DNA of 42,081 nt from Conchiformibius kuhniae DSM 17694 (GTDB lineage Bacteria; Pseudomonadota; Gammaproteobacteria; Burkholderiales; Neisseriaceae): assembly GCF_000428785.1 (NCBI RefSeq), contig NZ_AUAP01000019.1, forward strand, positions 1 through 42,081, given 5' to 3'. Each line of letters begins with the position of its first letter. The first letter of the stretch is position 1. Position numbers and translations under genes: made by a program. The notes below the pieces were generated by a model. It ran no database searches. It had not been told where the DNA came from and saw only the letters and a program-made list of their open reading frames with translations. Shown here in pieces: positions 8,597 through 17,216 of this stretch.

Positions 8597-9619
8597 TTAT
8601 AAAATATTCGGCTCGGGAACAAGCACCACGCCGAAACGCTCGCGCACCGTTTCGCACACCAGCGCCGACAATGCCAGTACGTCTGCCGCGCCCGCGCCGC
8701 CGCGATTGACCAACACCAGCGCCTGACGGTCGTGTACCGCCGCGCCGCCGATTTGCCGCCCTTTCAGCCCGCAACGGTCAATCAGCCAGCCTGCCGCCAG
8801 TTTGACCGTGCCGTCCGGCTGGGGATACACGGGCATGTCGCCGAAGCGTTGGCGCAGGTCGTCTGCCCGTGCTTTGTCCACAATCGGGTTTTTGTAGAAG
8901 CTGCCGACATTGCCCGTGTCATCGGGATCGGGCAGCTTGCTGCGGCGGATGGCGCACACCGCTTCCGATACGTCGGCGGCAGTCGGCGCACGCGTGCCGC
9001 AGCGTTGTGCCAACACCGCCGCCAAATCGCCGTAGCCCGCATTCGGGCAAAAATCCCGCTTCAGGGCAAACACCACCGACACAATCACATAACGCCCCTT
9101 GCCCGCCTGTTTGAACAGGCTTTCGCGGTAGGCGAAGGCGCACGCCTCCCGCCCCAAACGCACAAATTTTTGCGTTGCCAAATCAAAGCAATGCACATGG
9201 TCGATACAATCTTTCACTTCCACCCCGTACGCGCCGATGTTCTGCACGGGCGCTGCCCCGACCGTGCCCGGAATCAGGCTCAGGTTTTCCAAGCCGCACC
9301 AGCCTTCGCGCACGGTGTGCAACACAAAATCGTGCCACACTTCGCCCGCTTGCGCTTCCACCAGCACCGTATTGCCCTGCTCCGACAGCACGCGGATGCC
9401 CTTGTTGGCGATTTTCACCACCAAGCCCCGATAATCGCGGGTAAACAGAATATTGCTGCCGCCGCCGAGCCACAGCACCGTTTGGCGGTCAAACTCGGGC
9501 AGGGCGCAGATTTCGGGCAACCGCGCCGCATCGTCCAGCACACAAAAATGCGCGGCACGGGCGGGCAGGCGGAAGGTGGAACAGTTTTGCAAATCGTATT
9601 CGGAGCAAATCGTTATCAT
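8597..9619 (-). CDS. murB: UDP-N-acetylenolpyruvoylglucosamine reductase (type I)
   Basis: An FAD enzyme that reduces UDP-GlcNAc-enolpyruvate to UDP-MurNAc with NADPH, the second committed step of peptidoglycan synthesis. 340 residues. Seen: NCSTFRLPARA, the FAD-loop segments LGGGSNILF and PGTVGAAPVQNIGAYG, the catalytic serine region GNVGSFYKNP and the final VPEPN glutamate. The length and the YRESLFK region fit the longer type I enzyme. The ATG at 9619 is used; an upstream in-frame TTG at 9640 is less likely. No strong ribosome-binding site is visible. Confidence 0.96.
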   Translation of the reverse strand: MITICSEYDLQNCSTFRLPARAAHFCVLDDAARLPEICALPEFDRQTVLWLGGGSNILFTRDYRGLVVKIANKGIRVLSEQGNTVLVEAQAGEVWHDFVLHTVREGWCGLENLSLIPGTVGAAPVQNIGAYGVEVKDCIDHVHCFDLATQKFVRLGREACAFAYRESLFKQAGKGRYVIVSVVFALKRDFCPNAGYGDLAAVLAQRCGTRAPTAADVSEAVCAIRRSKLPDPDDTGNVGSFYKNPIVDKARADDLRQRFGDMPVYPQPDGTVKLAAGWLIDRCGLKGRQIGGAAVHDRQALVLVNRGGAGAADVLALSALVCETVRERFGVVLVPEPNIL

Positions 9620-9647
9620 GATGCATTCGCAGAAAAACAAAAACGGA

Positions 9648-9685
9648 TTATCCCATCTGCACGCTTGGCGGTACAGATGGGATAA
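9648..9685 (-). terminator. terminator of the surface-lipoprotein gene
   Basis: A perfect 12-bp stem (TTATCCCATCTG / CAGATGGGATAA) with a 14-nt loop. On the minus strand it is followed by CCGTTTTTGTTTTTC. It lies 25 bp past the lipoprotein stop and just before murB, separating the two. Confidence 0.85.
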
Positions 9686-9710
9686 TGGCTGAACCTACGG
9701 CGGGGCAGGC

Positions 9711-10943
9711 TTATTCTTTCGCCGCACCGAATGTGCCGTGGCTGGTGCCGTTGATGTAAATGCCGGTCAGTTCTTCGGCATTGTCGCCGTGGAACGTGCC
9801 TTCCATAATCGCACCCGCTTCTCCCAAAGCGGAATCCTTGCCGCCGAAACGGTAGGGGTCGGTATCGCTGTAATCGGCTTTTTTGCCAAACGTGCCTTTC
9901 AAATTGATTTTGAAATCGGGGTTGTTTTCGTCCTTAATCGTGCCGACTACGGTTTTGTTGCCAAAATTAACGAAAAATTCGGACTGCACGGGAACGGGTT
10001 TGACCGATAAGGCGGATTTGACGCCTTCTTGCGCGGTTGCCAAGCCTTGTCGGGCGCCGTTCAGGGCATCTGCCGCCGTTTGCAAATTGCTATGGGCGCG
10101 ACCGAGTTCGGTTTCGGCTGCCGCAATGGCAACGGCATCACCGCCCAGTTTGGCATTTTCCACTGCCGTTACTGCGCCTTCCCAAGCGGCATACGCGCCT
10201 TTGACATTGTTTTCGGCATTGTCAAGCTGTTGTCTGCGTTCTTGTAAAAATGCTGCCGCATTAAAATACGGTGCGGCTTCCACATGCAGGGCTTTGCCTG
10301 TGTATTTGATTTCTTTGTCGATTGCGCCTTTGGCTTCGGTCATTTGTTTGATTTTGTCTTCGGGTGTGGCATCGCCGACCGTCAGGGTGTGGCGTTTTTC
10401 GTATTCATCGTATATTTCGCCGTAGCGGGCGTGCTTGAGATGGGTGCCAATCATGCGCCACGAGTTGCTCGGGTCTTGATGGTAGGGTGCGGTACTGGTA
10501 CCGGTATAGATTTTTTCGTTGCTGCCTTCATAAAAGCCGTCTTCTTTACCGTCTGCGGCATCGCCTTTGCCGGTGGGTATCAATTGGATAACGCGCCCTT
10601 CGATTTCCACCGCCTCCATGCTTTTCGACAACTTCCAATCGCCGTGCGCAGGAACAAATTTTCCTGCCTGTTCGGAAGCGGGATTCACGTCCAAAGAGGC
10701 GTGCAAGCCGGCAAGTACTTTGATTGCGGGCGCGCTGCCGCCGGTGCTGCTGCCGGATTGGTTGCCCGCAGACGAAGAAGCGCCGGTGTTGTTGGCAGAA
10801 CTGCCGCCCGCAGACGCACCGCCCTTGCCGCCACTGCTTCCGCCACTGCCTGTGGTAATCACACCGCTTCCGCCGCCGCCACTGCCGCAAGCCGCCAATC
10901 CGAACACTGCCGTTACCAAAACGGCGGTAAGTTTTTTATCCAT
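9711..10943 (-). CDS. surface lipoprotein, TbpB/fHbp-like barrel with a helical insertion
   Basis: 410 residues. The signal peptide ends in lipobox LAAC with lipid Cys19, followed by a long Gly/Ser/Asn linker (about 20-72) as in surface-exposed neisserial lipoproteins. The C-terminal part has the marks of Slam-exported lipoproteins: a first strand KYTGKALH (213-220), a strand SEFFVNFGNKTVVGTI (321-336), then MEGTFHGDNAEELTGIY and the terminal GTFGAAKE, as in TbpB, NHBA and fHbp. Between the first two strands lies an Ala/Gln/Glu-rich segment (about 224-316) with heptad-like spacing, apparently a coiled-coil arm. The ligand is unknown. The start is fixed by the signal peptide and an AGGAG site; a longer in-frame start would bury the signal sequence. 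It has its own terminator and is not next to Slam, which lies 23 kb away. Confidence 0.85.
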   Translation of the reverse strand: MDKKLTAVLVTAVFGLAACGSGGGGSGVITTGSGGSSGGKGGASAGGSSANNTGASSSAGNQSGSSTGGSAPAIKVLAGLHASLDVNPASEQAGKFVPAHGDWKLSKSMEAVEIEGRVIQLIPTGKGDAADGKEDGFYEGSNEKIYTGTSTAPYHQDPSNSWRMIGTHLKHARYGEIYDEYEKRHTLTVGDATPEDKIKQMTEAKGAIDKEIKYTGKALHVEAAPYFNAAAFLQERRQQLDNAENNVKGAYAAWEGAVTAVENAKLGGDAVAIAAAETELGRAHSNLQTAADALNGARQGLATAQEGVKSALSVKPVPVQSEFFVNFGNKTVVGTIKDENNPDFKINLKGTFGKKADYSDTDPYRFGGKDSALGEAGAIMEGTFHGDNAEELTGIYINGTSHGTFGAAKE

Positions 10944-11093
10944 ATCACATGCTCCTGAGAGTTTTGTTTTGAAACCGCCGCAAAGGCAGGTGCGTGATTC
11001 TAACACAGCTTGTTCGCGGCAAAGCATTTTTTCGTGCCGCAAGCCGTCCGCGCCCGCACCTGTGTGGCATTTGCGGCGCACCTTGCCAAGCGC

Positions 11094-11972
11094 TTATTGT
11101 TCCGCCGCGTAACGGCGCAGCAGTTCGCGGAACGCCGCGCCCGTTTCGGGGTGTTTCAAGCCGTAGGCGAGCGTGGCTTCCAGATAGCCGATTTTGCTGC
11201 CGCAGTCGTAGCGCGTGCCGGTAAAGGCGTGTGCCAGCACGGGTTCGTATTCCAGCAGCTTGGCGATGCCGTCGGTAAGCTGGATTTCGTTGCCCGCGCC
11301 GCGCCCCAAGCCCGCCAGCAGCTCAAAAATGCGCGGGGTCAGCACATAACGCCCCACCACCGCCAAATCCGAAGGCGCGTCTTCGGGCTTGGGCTTTTCC
11401 ACAATGCTGCGTACGCGTTGGCACTGCTGCCAATCCGCCACTTCGACAATGCCGTAGGAAGCGGTTTGGCTCGGCTCGACCGTTTCCACCCCCAACACGC
11501 TCGCGCCCGTTGCCCGATACACGTCCACCATTTGTTTCAATGCCCCTTGCGGCGCGTCAATCAGGTCGTCTGCCAGCACCACCGCAAACGGTTCGTTGTT
11601 TACCGCCGCTTGGGCGCACAGCACCGCATGCCCCAAGCCCAAGGCTTCCGCCTGACGGATGTACAGGCAGGTAATGCCTGCGGGCAAAATGTTTTGTACC
11701 GTTTCCAGCAGCGTGTGTTTTTCGCGCAATGCCAATTCGGTTTCCAATTCGTAGGCTTTGTCGAAATGGTCTTCGATGCTGCGTTTGCTGCGTCCGGTAA
11801 CAAAGATGATTTCATGGCAACCTGCGGCAACCGCTTCTTCCACGGCATACTGAATCAACGGTTTATCCACAATCGGCAACATTTCTTTCGGGCTGGCTTT
11901 GGTGGCGGGCAAAAAGCGCGTGCCCATTCCGGCAACGGGAAAAACGGCTTTTCTGATGGTGCGGGTGTGCAT
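11094..11972 (-). CDS. galU: UTP--glucose-1-phosphate uridylyltransferase
   Basis: Makes UDP-glucose from UTP and glucose-1-phosphate, feeding lipooligosaccharide and capsule sugars. 292 residues, normal for the bacterial enzyme. The nucleotide-binding signature GMGTRFLPATKASPKEMLP is near the N-terminus, followed by VDKP, VLADDLI (metal Asp), IVEKP, GNEIQLTD and DCGSKIGYL. The start MHTRTIRKAVFP follows an AGGAG site; an in-frame extension of 22 residues has no family support. Divergent from bfd. Confidence 0.95.
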   Translation of the reverse strand: MHTRTIRKAVFPVAGMGTRFLPATKASPKEMLPIVDKPLIQYAVEEAVAAGCHEIIFVTGRSKRSIEDHFDKAYELETELALREKHTLLETVQNILPAGITCLYIRQAEALGLGHAVLCAQAAVNNEPFAVVLADDLIDAPQGALKQMVDVYRATGASVLGVETVEPSQTASYGIVEVADWQQCQRVRSIVEKPKPEDAPSDLAVVGRYVLTPRIFELLAGLGRGAGNEIQLTDGIAKLLEYEPVLAHAFTGTRYDCGSKIGYLEATLAYGLKHPETGAAFRELLRRYAAEQ

Positions 11973-12057
11973 GATGCAGGCTCCTGAAACAAAAACGCCC
12001 ATTGTATCAGCATTACCCGCCGCAACAAAAACCCCCATGCCCCTTGCGGCTCGAAAT

Positions 12058-12076
12058 AAACAGTATTATCATTACA
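12058..12076 (+). promoter_or_regulatory. weak Fur-box-like site upstream of bfd
   Basis: About 11 of 19 bases match the Fur consensus, with the best half being TATCATTA. bfd is iron-repressed in other proteobacteria, which makes a site here plausible. The match alone is weak. Confidence 0.25.
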
Positions 12077-12118
12077 CGCACACCCCGTCTCTAAAACTGT
12101 CGGAAAAAGGAACGCGCC

Positions 12119-12325
12119 ATGTACGTTTGTATCTGCAATGCGGTTACCGACCGCCAAATCCAAGACACTGTTGCCGCAGGTGCGGCGTCGTTAAACGATT
12201 TGCAAGACCGTTTGGGGGTGGCAAGCTGTTGCGGCTGTTGTGCCGATTTGGCGGTGTCGTTTTTAAACGGCAGCGCGGGCATGGGGCAGACGGTGTGCCA
12301 TATGGGCTGTGCCGAAGCCGTGTGA
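12119..12325 (+). CDS. bfd: bacterioferritin-associated ferredoxin
   Basis: A 68-residue [2Fe-2S] protein of the BFD-like family, known to pass electrons to bacterioferritin so that stored ferric iron can be released. The four cluster cysteines are in the family pattern: Cys4-X-Cys6 (MYVCICN) and Cys-X2-Cys in VASCCGCCADL. An AAGGAA site precedes the ATG. No bacterioferritin gene is in this window. Together with the hemO locus it shows investment in iron supply. A Correia-like repeat begins 4 bp after the stop, and a bidirectional terminator follows. Confidence 0.93.
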   Translation: MYVCICNAVTDRQIQDTVAAGAASLNDLQDRLGVASCCGCCADLAVSFLNGSAGMGQTVCHMGCAEAV

Positions 12326-12329
12326 GCGA

Positions 12330-12434
12330 TATGATTGAAATGCTTTTTCCATACAGCGTTGGCTCGCCTTGCCGTATTGTCCATGCTGTCTGCGGCTCGC
12401 CGCCTTTTCTGAAAAATAAATCATTTCAACTATA
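12330..12434. repeat. Correia-like repeat, copy A (105 bp)
   Basis: The ends TATGATTGA (12330-12338) and TCAACTATA (12426-12434) are imperfect inverted repeats of TATAGTTGA. The interior contains GGCTCGCCTTGCCGTA and GCGGCTCGCCGCCTT, which align (reverse strand) with the copy at 18429-18532. Neisserial Correia elements share the TATAGT-type ends and the GGCAAGGCG interior, but this is shorter and not identical. Non-coding. Confidence 0.65.
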
Positions 12435-12436
12435 TT

Positions 12437-12468
12437 AAAAAACCGTATCTGTGCAGATACGGTTTTTT
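12437..12468. terminator. bidirectional terminator between bfd and purD
   Basis: A near-perfect 15-bp stem (AAAAAACCGTATCTG / CAGATACGGTTTTTT) with T-tracts on both strands. It ends the bfd transcript from the left and the purD transcript from the right. Confidence 0.85.
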
Positions 12469-12543
12469 GTTTGGCGGAAAAATGACGGTTTTTTATACCC
12501 GACCGGTTTTCATAAGAAAGATTCAGATGACGGCACACCCCAA

Positions 12544-13818
12544 TCAGCGCGGCAGGGCTTTGCCGGCAATGTCGCGGCGGTACTGCATGCCGGTGAAGCG
12601 GATTTTTCCGGCAGCGCGGTAGGCTTGGGCTTGGGCGGCGGCGGCATCGTCGCCCAAACCGACCACGCACAACACGCGTCCGCCGTCGCTGACGGTTTGC
12701 CCTTGTCCGTTTTGGCGGGTGCCGGCGTGGAACACTTTTCCGCCTGCGGCGGCGGCTTCGTCCAAGCCTTCAATCGGGTCGCCTTTGCGCGGCTGCTGCG
12801 GGTAGCCTTCGGCGGCAAGCACCACGCCGACTGCGGTTTGTGTTTTCCATTGTGCGGACGCGCCGTCCAGTTTGCCCGCCAAGGCGCTTTGTACCAGTTC
12901 GGCAAAGTCGCTGTCCAAACGGCTCAATACGGGCTGGGTTTCGGGGTCGCCGAAACGGCAGTTAAATTCGATGGTGTGCGGTGCGCCCGTGTCGTCAATC
13001 ATCAGTCCGGCATAGAGAAATCCGGTAAACGGTGTGCCTTCCGCCCGCATGCCGCGCACGGCCGGCAAGATGATTTCGTCCATCACGCGGCGGTGGACGG
13101 CGGGGGAAACCACAGGCGCGGGGCTGTACGCGCCCATGCCGCCGGTATTGGGGCCCTTGTCGCCGTCCAGCAGGCGTTTGTGGTCTTGGCTGGACGCCAT
13201 CGGCAACACGTTTTCGCCATCGCACATGACGATGAAGCTGGCTTCTTCGCCTTGCAGAAAGTCCTCAATCACCACGCGCGCGCCCGCGCCGCCCATGCTG
13301 CCGCCCAGCAGCATGTCGTTCACGGCACGGACGGCTTCGTCCACGCTTTGGGCAACCACCACGCCTTTGCCCGCCGCCAAGCCGTCTGCCTTAATCACAA
13401 TCGGCGCACCTTTGCGGCGTACGTAGTCGCAAGCGGCGGCGGCATCGGTAAAGGTTTGGTGGGCGGCGGTGGGAATATTGTGGCGCAGCATGAAGGCTTT
13501 GGCAAAATCTTTCGAGCTTTCCAACTGTGCCGCCGCACGGGTCGGGCCGAAAACCGCCAAACCCGCCGCACGGAAATCATCAACAATGCCCGCCGCCAAG
13601 GGCGCTTCCGGCCCGACCACGGTAAAGGCGATGTTTTCCCTGCGGCAAAAATCCGCCAATTCATCGTGTTTGCCCAAAGCGAGGTTGCACACCTTCGCTT
13701 CCTGCGCCGTCCCCGCATTGCCCGGCGCGACAAATACGGTGTCCACTTTGGGCGACTGCGCCAGCTTCCATGCCAAAGCGTGTTCGCGACCGCCGCCGCC
13801 GATGACCAAAATCTTCAT
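12544..13818 (-). CDS. purD: phosphoribosylamine--glycine ligase
   Basis: Joins glycine to phosphoribosylamine with ATP, the second step of purine synthesis. 424 residues, normal. The start MKILVIGGGGREHALAWKL is the family N-terminus. The ATP-grasp region shows IVIKADGLAAGKGVV, the middle shows DHKRLLDGDKGPNTGGMGAYSP, and ATP/metal ligands lie in EFNCRFGDPETQ. It stands apart from other pur genes here. thiB ends 20 bp upstream on the same strand, so co-transcription is possible, though the functions differ. Confidence 0.96.
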   Translation of the reverse strand: MKILVIGGGGREHALAWKLAQSPKVDTVFVAPGNAGTAQEAKVCNLALGKHDELADFCRRENIAFTVVGPEAPLAAGIVDDFRAAGLAVFGPTRAAAQLESSKDFAKAFMLRHNIPTAAHQTFTDAAAACDYVRRKGAPIVIKADGLAAGKGVVVAQSVDEAVRAVNDMLLGGSMGGAGARVVIEDFLQGEEASFIVMCDGENVLPMASSQDHKRLLDGDKGPNTGGMGAYSPAPVVSPAVHRRVMDEIILPAVRGMRAEGTPFTGFLYAGLMIDDTGAPHTIEFNCRFGDPETQPVLSRLDSDFAELVQSALAGKLDGASAQWKTQTAVGVVLAAEGYPQQPRKGDPIEGLDEAAAAGGKVFHAGTRQNGQGQTVSDGGRVLCVVGLGDDAAAAQAQAYRAAGKIRFTGMQYRRDIAGKALPR

Positions 13819-13838
13819 TTTGCTTCCTTTTGCTCAAA

Positions 13839-14849
13839 TTATCTCAAAACGGTTTTCGTCCAACGCGCCACCCACGTTTTGCGGTTGTCGGCAATACGCC
13901 GGTCGTTGGGCGACCAGTGCCGGTGCGGCACGGACGCGTGTTTCATCACGGCGGGAAGTGGGGTGCCCGACACGGCGGGATACACCCACATCGCCGTCGG
14001 CACGGCTGCCTGCACATCGGGGCTGTGCAGGTATTGCACCAGCTTTTCCGCCAATTGCGGCACTTTCGCCCCCTTCAGCACCGCCGCGCCTTCAATCTGG
14101 CGGTACACCCCGCCTTCCAAAAACAAATTGCCCATATTCGGCGCAGACAATTTGCCCTTGCTGTAAAACACTTCCGCCGCAGGGCTGCTGGCATAGCCCA
14201 CCATAATCGGACGCGAACCGCCGTTGAGCGAAAACTCGGTATTGTAGGCTTCCGACCAGCCTTTGGTGATTTTCACCCCGTTGCGGCGCATCTGCGCCCA
14301 CCATGCAAATGCCTTGTTTTCGCCCAAACCGCCGATGTTCGCCAGCAGAAACGCCATGCCCGGCGTGGACGTGCCGGGGTGCGGCACCACCGTCAAATCC
14401 TTGTATTGCGGCAAAGTCAAATCATGCAGACTTTTGGGCAGGGGCAGCTTTTTCTGCGCGAACCACTGCTTGTCGTAATTGAGCGCGACAAAGCCGTAGT
14501 CCACCGCCAGCATGCCGGGCAGCTTCACCACCGTGTCCGCCCCCGCAGGCTGGCGCGCCGCCAAAATGCCCGCCGTACGCGCCTTGTCGGCATTGCCGTT
14601 GTCCAAGCCGTACACCGCATCGGCAATCGGCTTGCTTTTGGTGAGAATCAAACGGTTGAGCAGCTCATTGCCGTCTCCCGCCTTCACCTGCACGATTTTG
14701 GCATCGTGTTCCTGCTCGAAACGCACCAACAGGGCTTTGGGCAGCTCGAAGCTGTCGTGTACGGCAAGGCGCACTTCCACGGGCGCGGCACGGACGGCCG
14801 GTACGGTCAGCAGCGACAACAGCAGCAGGGTTTTCAACAGTTTCATCAT
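13839..14849 (-). CDS. thiB: thiamine ABC transporter substrate-binding protein (orphan)
   Basis: A periplasmic binding protein of 336 residues with a signal peptide (hydrophobic 5-18, cleavage after about VRA). It resembles E. coli ThiB along its length: VHDSFELPK, GDGNELLNRLILTKSKPIADAVYGLDN, VDYGFVALNYDK, PGTSTPGMAFLL, ITKGWSEAYN and the C-terminal PTAMWVYPAVSGTPLP. Thiamine is therefore the likely ligand, by homology. No permease (thiP) or ATPase (thiQ) gene is adjacent, and no TPP riboswitch fits in the 30 bp between it and mnmE. Two ATGs in tandem could start it, with AAGGAA upstream. Confidence 0.88.
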   Translation of the reverse strand: MMKLLKTLLLLSLLTVPAVRAAPVEVRLAVHDSFELPKALLVRFEQEHDAKIVQVKAGDGNELLNRLILTKSKPIADAVYGLDNGNADKARTAGILAARQPAGADTVVKLPGMLAVDYGFVALNYDKQWFAQKKLPLPKSLHDLTLPQYKDLTVVPHPGTSTPGMAFLLANIGGLGENKAFAWWAQMRRNGVKITKGWSEAYNTEFSLNGGSRPIMVGYASSPAAEVFYSKGKLSAPNMGNLFLEGGVYRQIEGAAVLKGAKVPQLAEKLVQYLHSPDVQAAVPTAMWVYPAVSGTPLPAVMKHASVPHRHWSPNDRRIADNRKTWVARWTKTVLR

Positions 14850-14879
14850 GATTCCTTTGCGTTTTGATGGAAAAGGGGA

Positions 14880-16238
14880 TTATTTGCCGATGCAAAAACG
14901 GCTGAAAATCACGCCGAGCAGGTCGTCGGCGGTAAATTCGCCGGTGATTTCGTTGCAGGCGTTTTGTGCCAAACGCAGGTGTTCGGCAAGCAGTTCGGCG
15001 TTTGCGCCGGCACCGGCAAGCGCGGCGGCGTGCGCCAGCTCGTCATCGGCACGGGCAAGCGCGTCCAAATGGCGGCTGCGGGCGAGAAACAGCCCTTCGC
15101 TCTGCCCCTGCCAGCCGATTTGCCGCAACAGGGTGTGTTTGAGCAAGTCCAAGCCCGCGCCGGTTTTGGCGGACAAGCCCACCACCGCCGCTGCGCCGCA
15201 CACGCTGCCGCTTCCGTCTGCCACAAACGGCGCTTCGCCGCGCAAGTCGCATTTGTTGCGGATTTCCACGCGCACCAATTCGGGCGGAAGCTGATGCAGG
15301 GTGAGGGCGAGGGTGTCGTTGATGCCTTCTTGCGGATCAATCAGCACCAGTGCGATGTCTGCCTGTGCCAATGCCTGACGGCTGCGCCCGATGCCGATTT
15401 GTTCGACTCGGTCGCCGGTTTCGCGCAGCCCTGCGGTGTCGGTGATGCGGACGGGTATGCCGTCCAAAGTGATTTGTTCGCGCACGGTGTCGCGGGTGGT
15501 GCCGGCAATGTCGGTAACGATGGCGACTTCTTCGCCCGCCAGTGCGTTGAGCAGGCTGGATTTGCCGACATTCGGCGCACCCGCCAGCACCACCTGTACG
15601 CCCTCGCGCAGCATCGCGCCCTGCGCTGCTTGGGCGCGGACGGCGGCGACCCGCGCCCGCAAGTCCGCCACTTGTGCGGCGATGTCCAGCTCTGCCAAAA
15701 AATCAATGTCTTCTTCGGGAAAATCCAAAGCGGCTTCCACCAGCATGCGCACATGCACCAAGCCGTCCGCCAAGCTGCGGATGTGTTGTGAAAACGCGCC
15801 TTTGAGCGAGCGCACTGCCATGCGGGCGGCGGCGCGGCTGTCGGCGTCAATCAGGTCGGCAACGCTTTCCGCCTGTGCCAAATCCAGTTTGCCGTTTAAA
15901 AACGCCCTTTGGCTGAACTCGCCCGGCCGCGCCACCCGCGCCCCCAGTGCCAAGCAGCGCGCCAACAGCATCTGCATCACCACCGTACCGCCGTGTCCGT
16001 GCAGTTCCAATATGTCTTCGCCGGTAAAGCTGGCGGGCGCGGGAAAATACAGCAGCAGTCCGTTGTCGAGGGCTTCACCGTTTTCGTCTAAAAAATCGGT
16101 GTGCAGGGCGGTGCGCGGTTGGGGCGTTTTGCCGCACAAGGCGCGGGCAAAGGGCAGCAGGTTTTTGCCCGACACGCGGACGATGCCCACCCCGCCGCGT
16201 CCGGCGGCGGTGGCGATGGCGGCAATGGTTTGGCTCAT
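14880..16238 (-). CDS. mnmE: tRNA uridine-5-carboxymethylaminomethyl modification GTPase
   Basis: With MnmG, modifies U34 of tRNAs for Lys, Glu, Gln, Leu and Arg; one likely substrate, tRNA-Lys(TTT), is encoded in this window. 452 residues, normal. The N-terminal tetrahydrofolate-binding domain is 1-120; the G domain has G1 GAPNVGKSS (220-228), GTTRD (246-250), DTAGLRET (267-274) and NKCD; the protein ends in CIGK, whose Cys is catalytic. No strong ribosome-binding site. Divergent from etfB. Confidence 0.96.
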   Translation of the reverse strand: MSQTIAAIATAAGRGGVGIVRVSGKNLLPFARALCGKTPQPRTALHTDFLDENGEALDNGLLLYFPAPASFTGEDILELHGHGGTVVMQMLLARCLALGARVARPGEFSQRAFLNGKLDLAQAESVADLIDADSRAAARMAVRSLKGAFSQHIRSLADGLVHVRMLVEAALDFPEEDIDFLAELDIAAQVADLRARVAAVRAQAAQGAMLREGVQVVLAGAPNVGKSSLLNALAGEEVAIVTDIAGTTRDTVREQITLDGIPVRITDTAGLRETGDRVEQIGIGRSRQALAQADIALVLIDPQEGINDTLALTLHQLPPELVRVEIRNKCDLRGEAPFVADGSGSVCGAAAVVGLSAKTGAGLDLLKHTLLRQIGWQGQSEGLFLARSRHLDALARADDELAHAAALAGAGANAELLAEHLRLAQNACNEITGEFTADDLLGVIFSRFCIGK

Positions 16239-16450
16239 GGCAGGGTGCGGCTGATAAAAACGCCGCGATTATAACCGAGAAACCCGCCCGATGACACGGA
16301 CGCGCCGTTTGCGCCGCGCCCGAATAGTTTTCCTGCTCCAATCTGTTCAAGCAGGGGCGTTTGCATTAGAATAGCGCGGATTGTCCGACACATCAAAAGG
16401 GCTTGGGGCGCAAGTTGCCAAGCAAACCAAAAAGAAAAGGAACTGAAATA

Positions 16451-17200
16451 ATGAAGATTCTGGTTGCCGTCAAACGGGTGGTGGATTTCAACGTCAAAGT
16501 CCGCGTCCTGCCCGACGGCTCTGACGTGGACACCGGCAATGTGAAAATGTCGATGAACCCCTTTGACGAAATCGCGGTGGAAGAAGCGGTGCGCCTGAAA
16601 GAAGCGGGCAAGGCAAGCGAAATTGTGGCGGTTTCCATCGGCGGCAAAAAATGCGAAGACACCTTGCGCACCGCCTTGGCAATGGGCGCCGACCGCGCCC
16701 TGCACATCGAAACAGACGTCCCCGCCATCGAGCCTTTGGCGGTGGCGAAACTGCTGGCACAGGTGGCGCGGCAGGAACAGGCAAAGCTGATACTGTTGGG
16801 CAAACAGGCGATTGACGACGATGCCAACCAAACCGCGCAAATGCTCGCCGCCCTGCTCAACGCCCCGCAAGCCACCTTTGCCGGCAAAATCGATATCGGC
16901 ACAGACGAAATCACCGTCGTCCGCGAAATCGACGGCGGTACGGAAACGCTGGCATTGCGTCTGCCGGCGGTGGTCAGCACCGATTTGCGCCTGAACGAAC
17001 CGCGCTTCGTCAAACTGCCCAACCTGATGCAGGCAAAGAAAAAACCGCTCGAAAAAAGCACCCCCGCCGACTGGGGCGCAGACATCAGCCCGCGTCTGCA
17101 CACCCTGTCCTATGCCGAACCGCAACCGCGCCAAGCCGGCGTGAAAGTGGCAAACGTTGCCGAGCTGGTATCGGCACTCAAAGCCGCCAAAGCCATTTGA
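16451..17200 (+). CDS. etfB: electron transfer flavoprotein, beta subunit
   Basis: Forms a soluble heterodimer with EtfA that collects electrons from acyl-CoA and other flavin dehydrogenases and passes them to ETF-quinone oxidoreductase. 249 residues. Family marks: KILVAVKRVVDFNVKVRV at the N-terminus, MSMNPFDEIAVEEAVRLKE, and the AMP-site region LGKQAIDDDANQTAQMLAALL. The start MKILV follows AAAGGAACTG; the in-frame upstream ATG adds 16 basic residues without family support. Operon with etfA, 16 bp apart. Confidence 0.95.
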   Translation: MKILVAVKRVVDFNVKVRVLPDGSDVDTGNVKMSMNPFDEIAVEEAVRLKEAGKASEIVAVSIGGKKCEDTLRTALAMGADRALHIETDVPAIEPLAVAKLLAQVARQEQAKLILLGKQAIDDDANQTAQMLAALLNAPQATFAGKIDIGTDEITVVREIDGGTETLALRLPAVVSTDLRLNEPRFVKLPNLMQAKKKPLEKSTPADWGADISPRLHTLSYAEPQPRQAGVKVANVAELVSALKAAKAI

Positions 17201-17216
17201 ACCAAGGAGCAACACG

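Noticed and set aside
9620..9640. Upstream TTG start for murB
   Set aside because: It would add seven residues without family support, in a stretch partly formed by the U-tract of the neighbouring terminator.
11863..11871. Perfect DnaA box TTATCCACA
   Set aside because: It falls in the conserved Val-Asp-Lys-Pro codons of galU and has no companion boxes, so it is probably chance.
12451..14166. Long open frame (571 codons) on the plus strand opposite purD and thiB
   Set aside because: It lies antisense to two well-conserved genes, shows no family features, and is explained by the high G+C of the region. The same holds for the long frames opposite and within polA (4644-6591).
14850..14879. TPP riboswitch before thiB
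   Set aside because: Only 30 bp separate thiB from mnmE, and no conserved riboswitch core is present.
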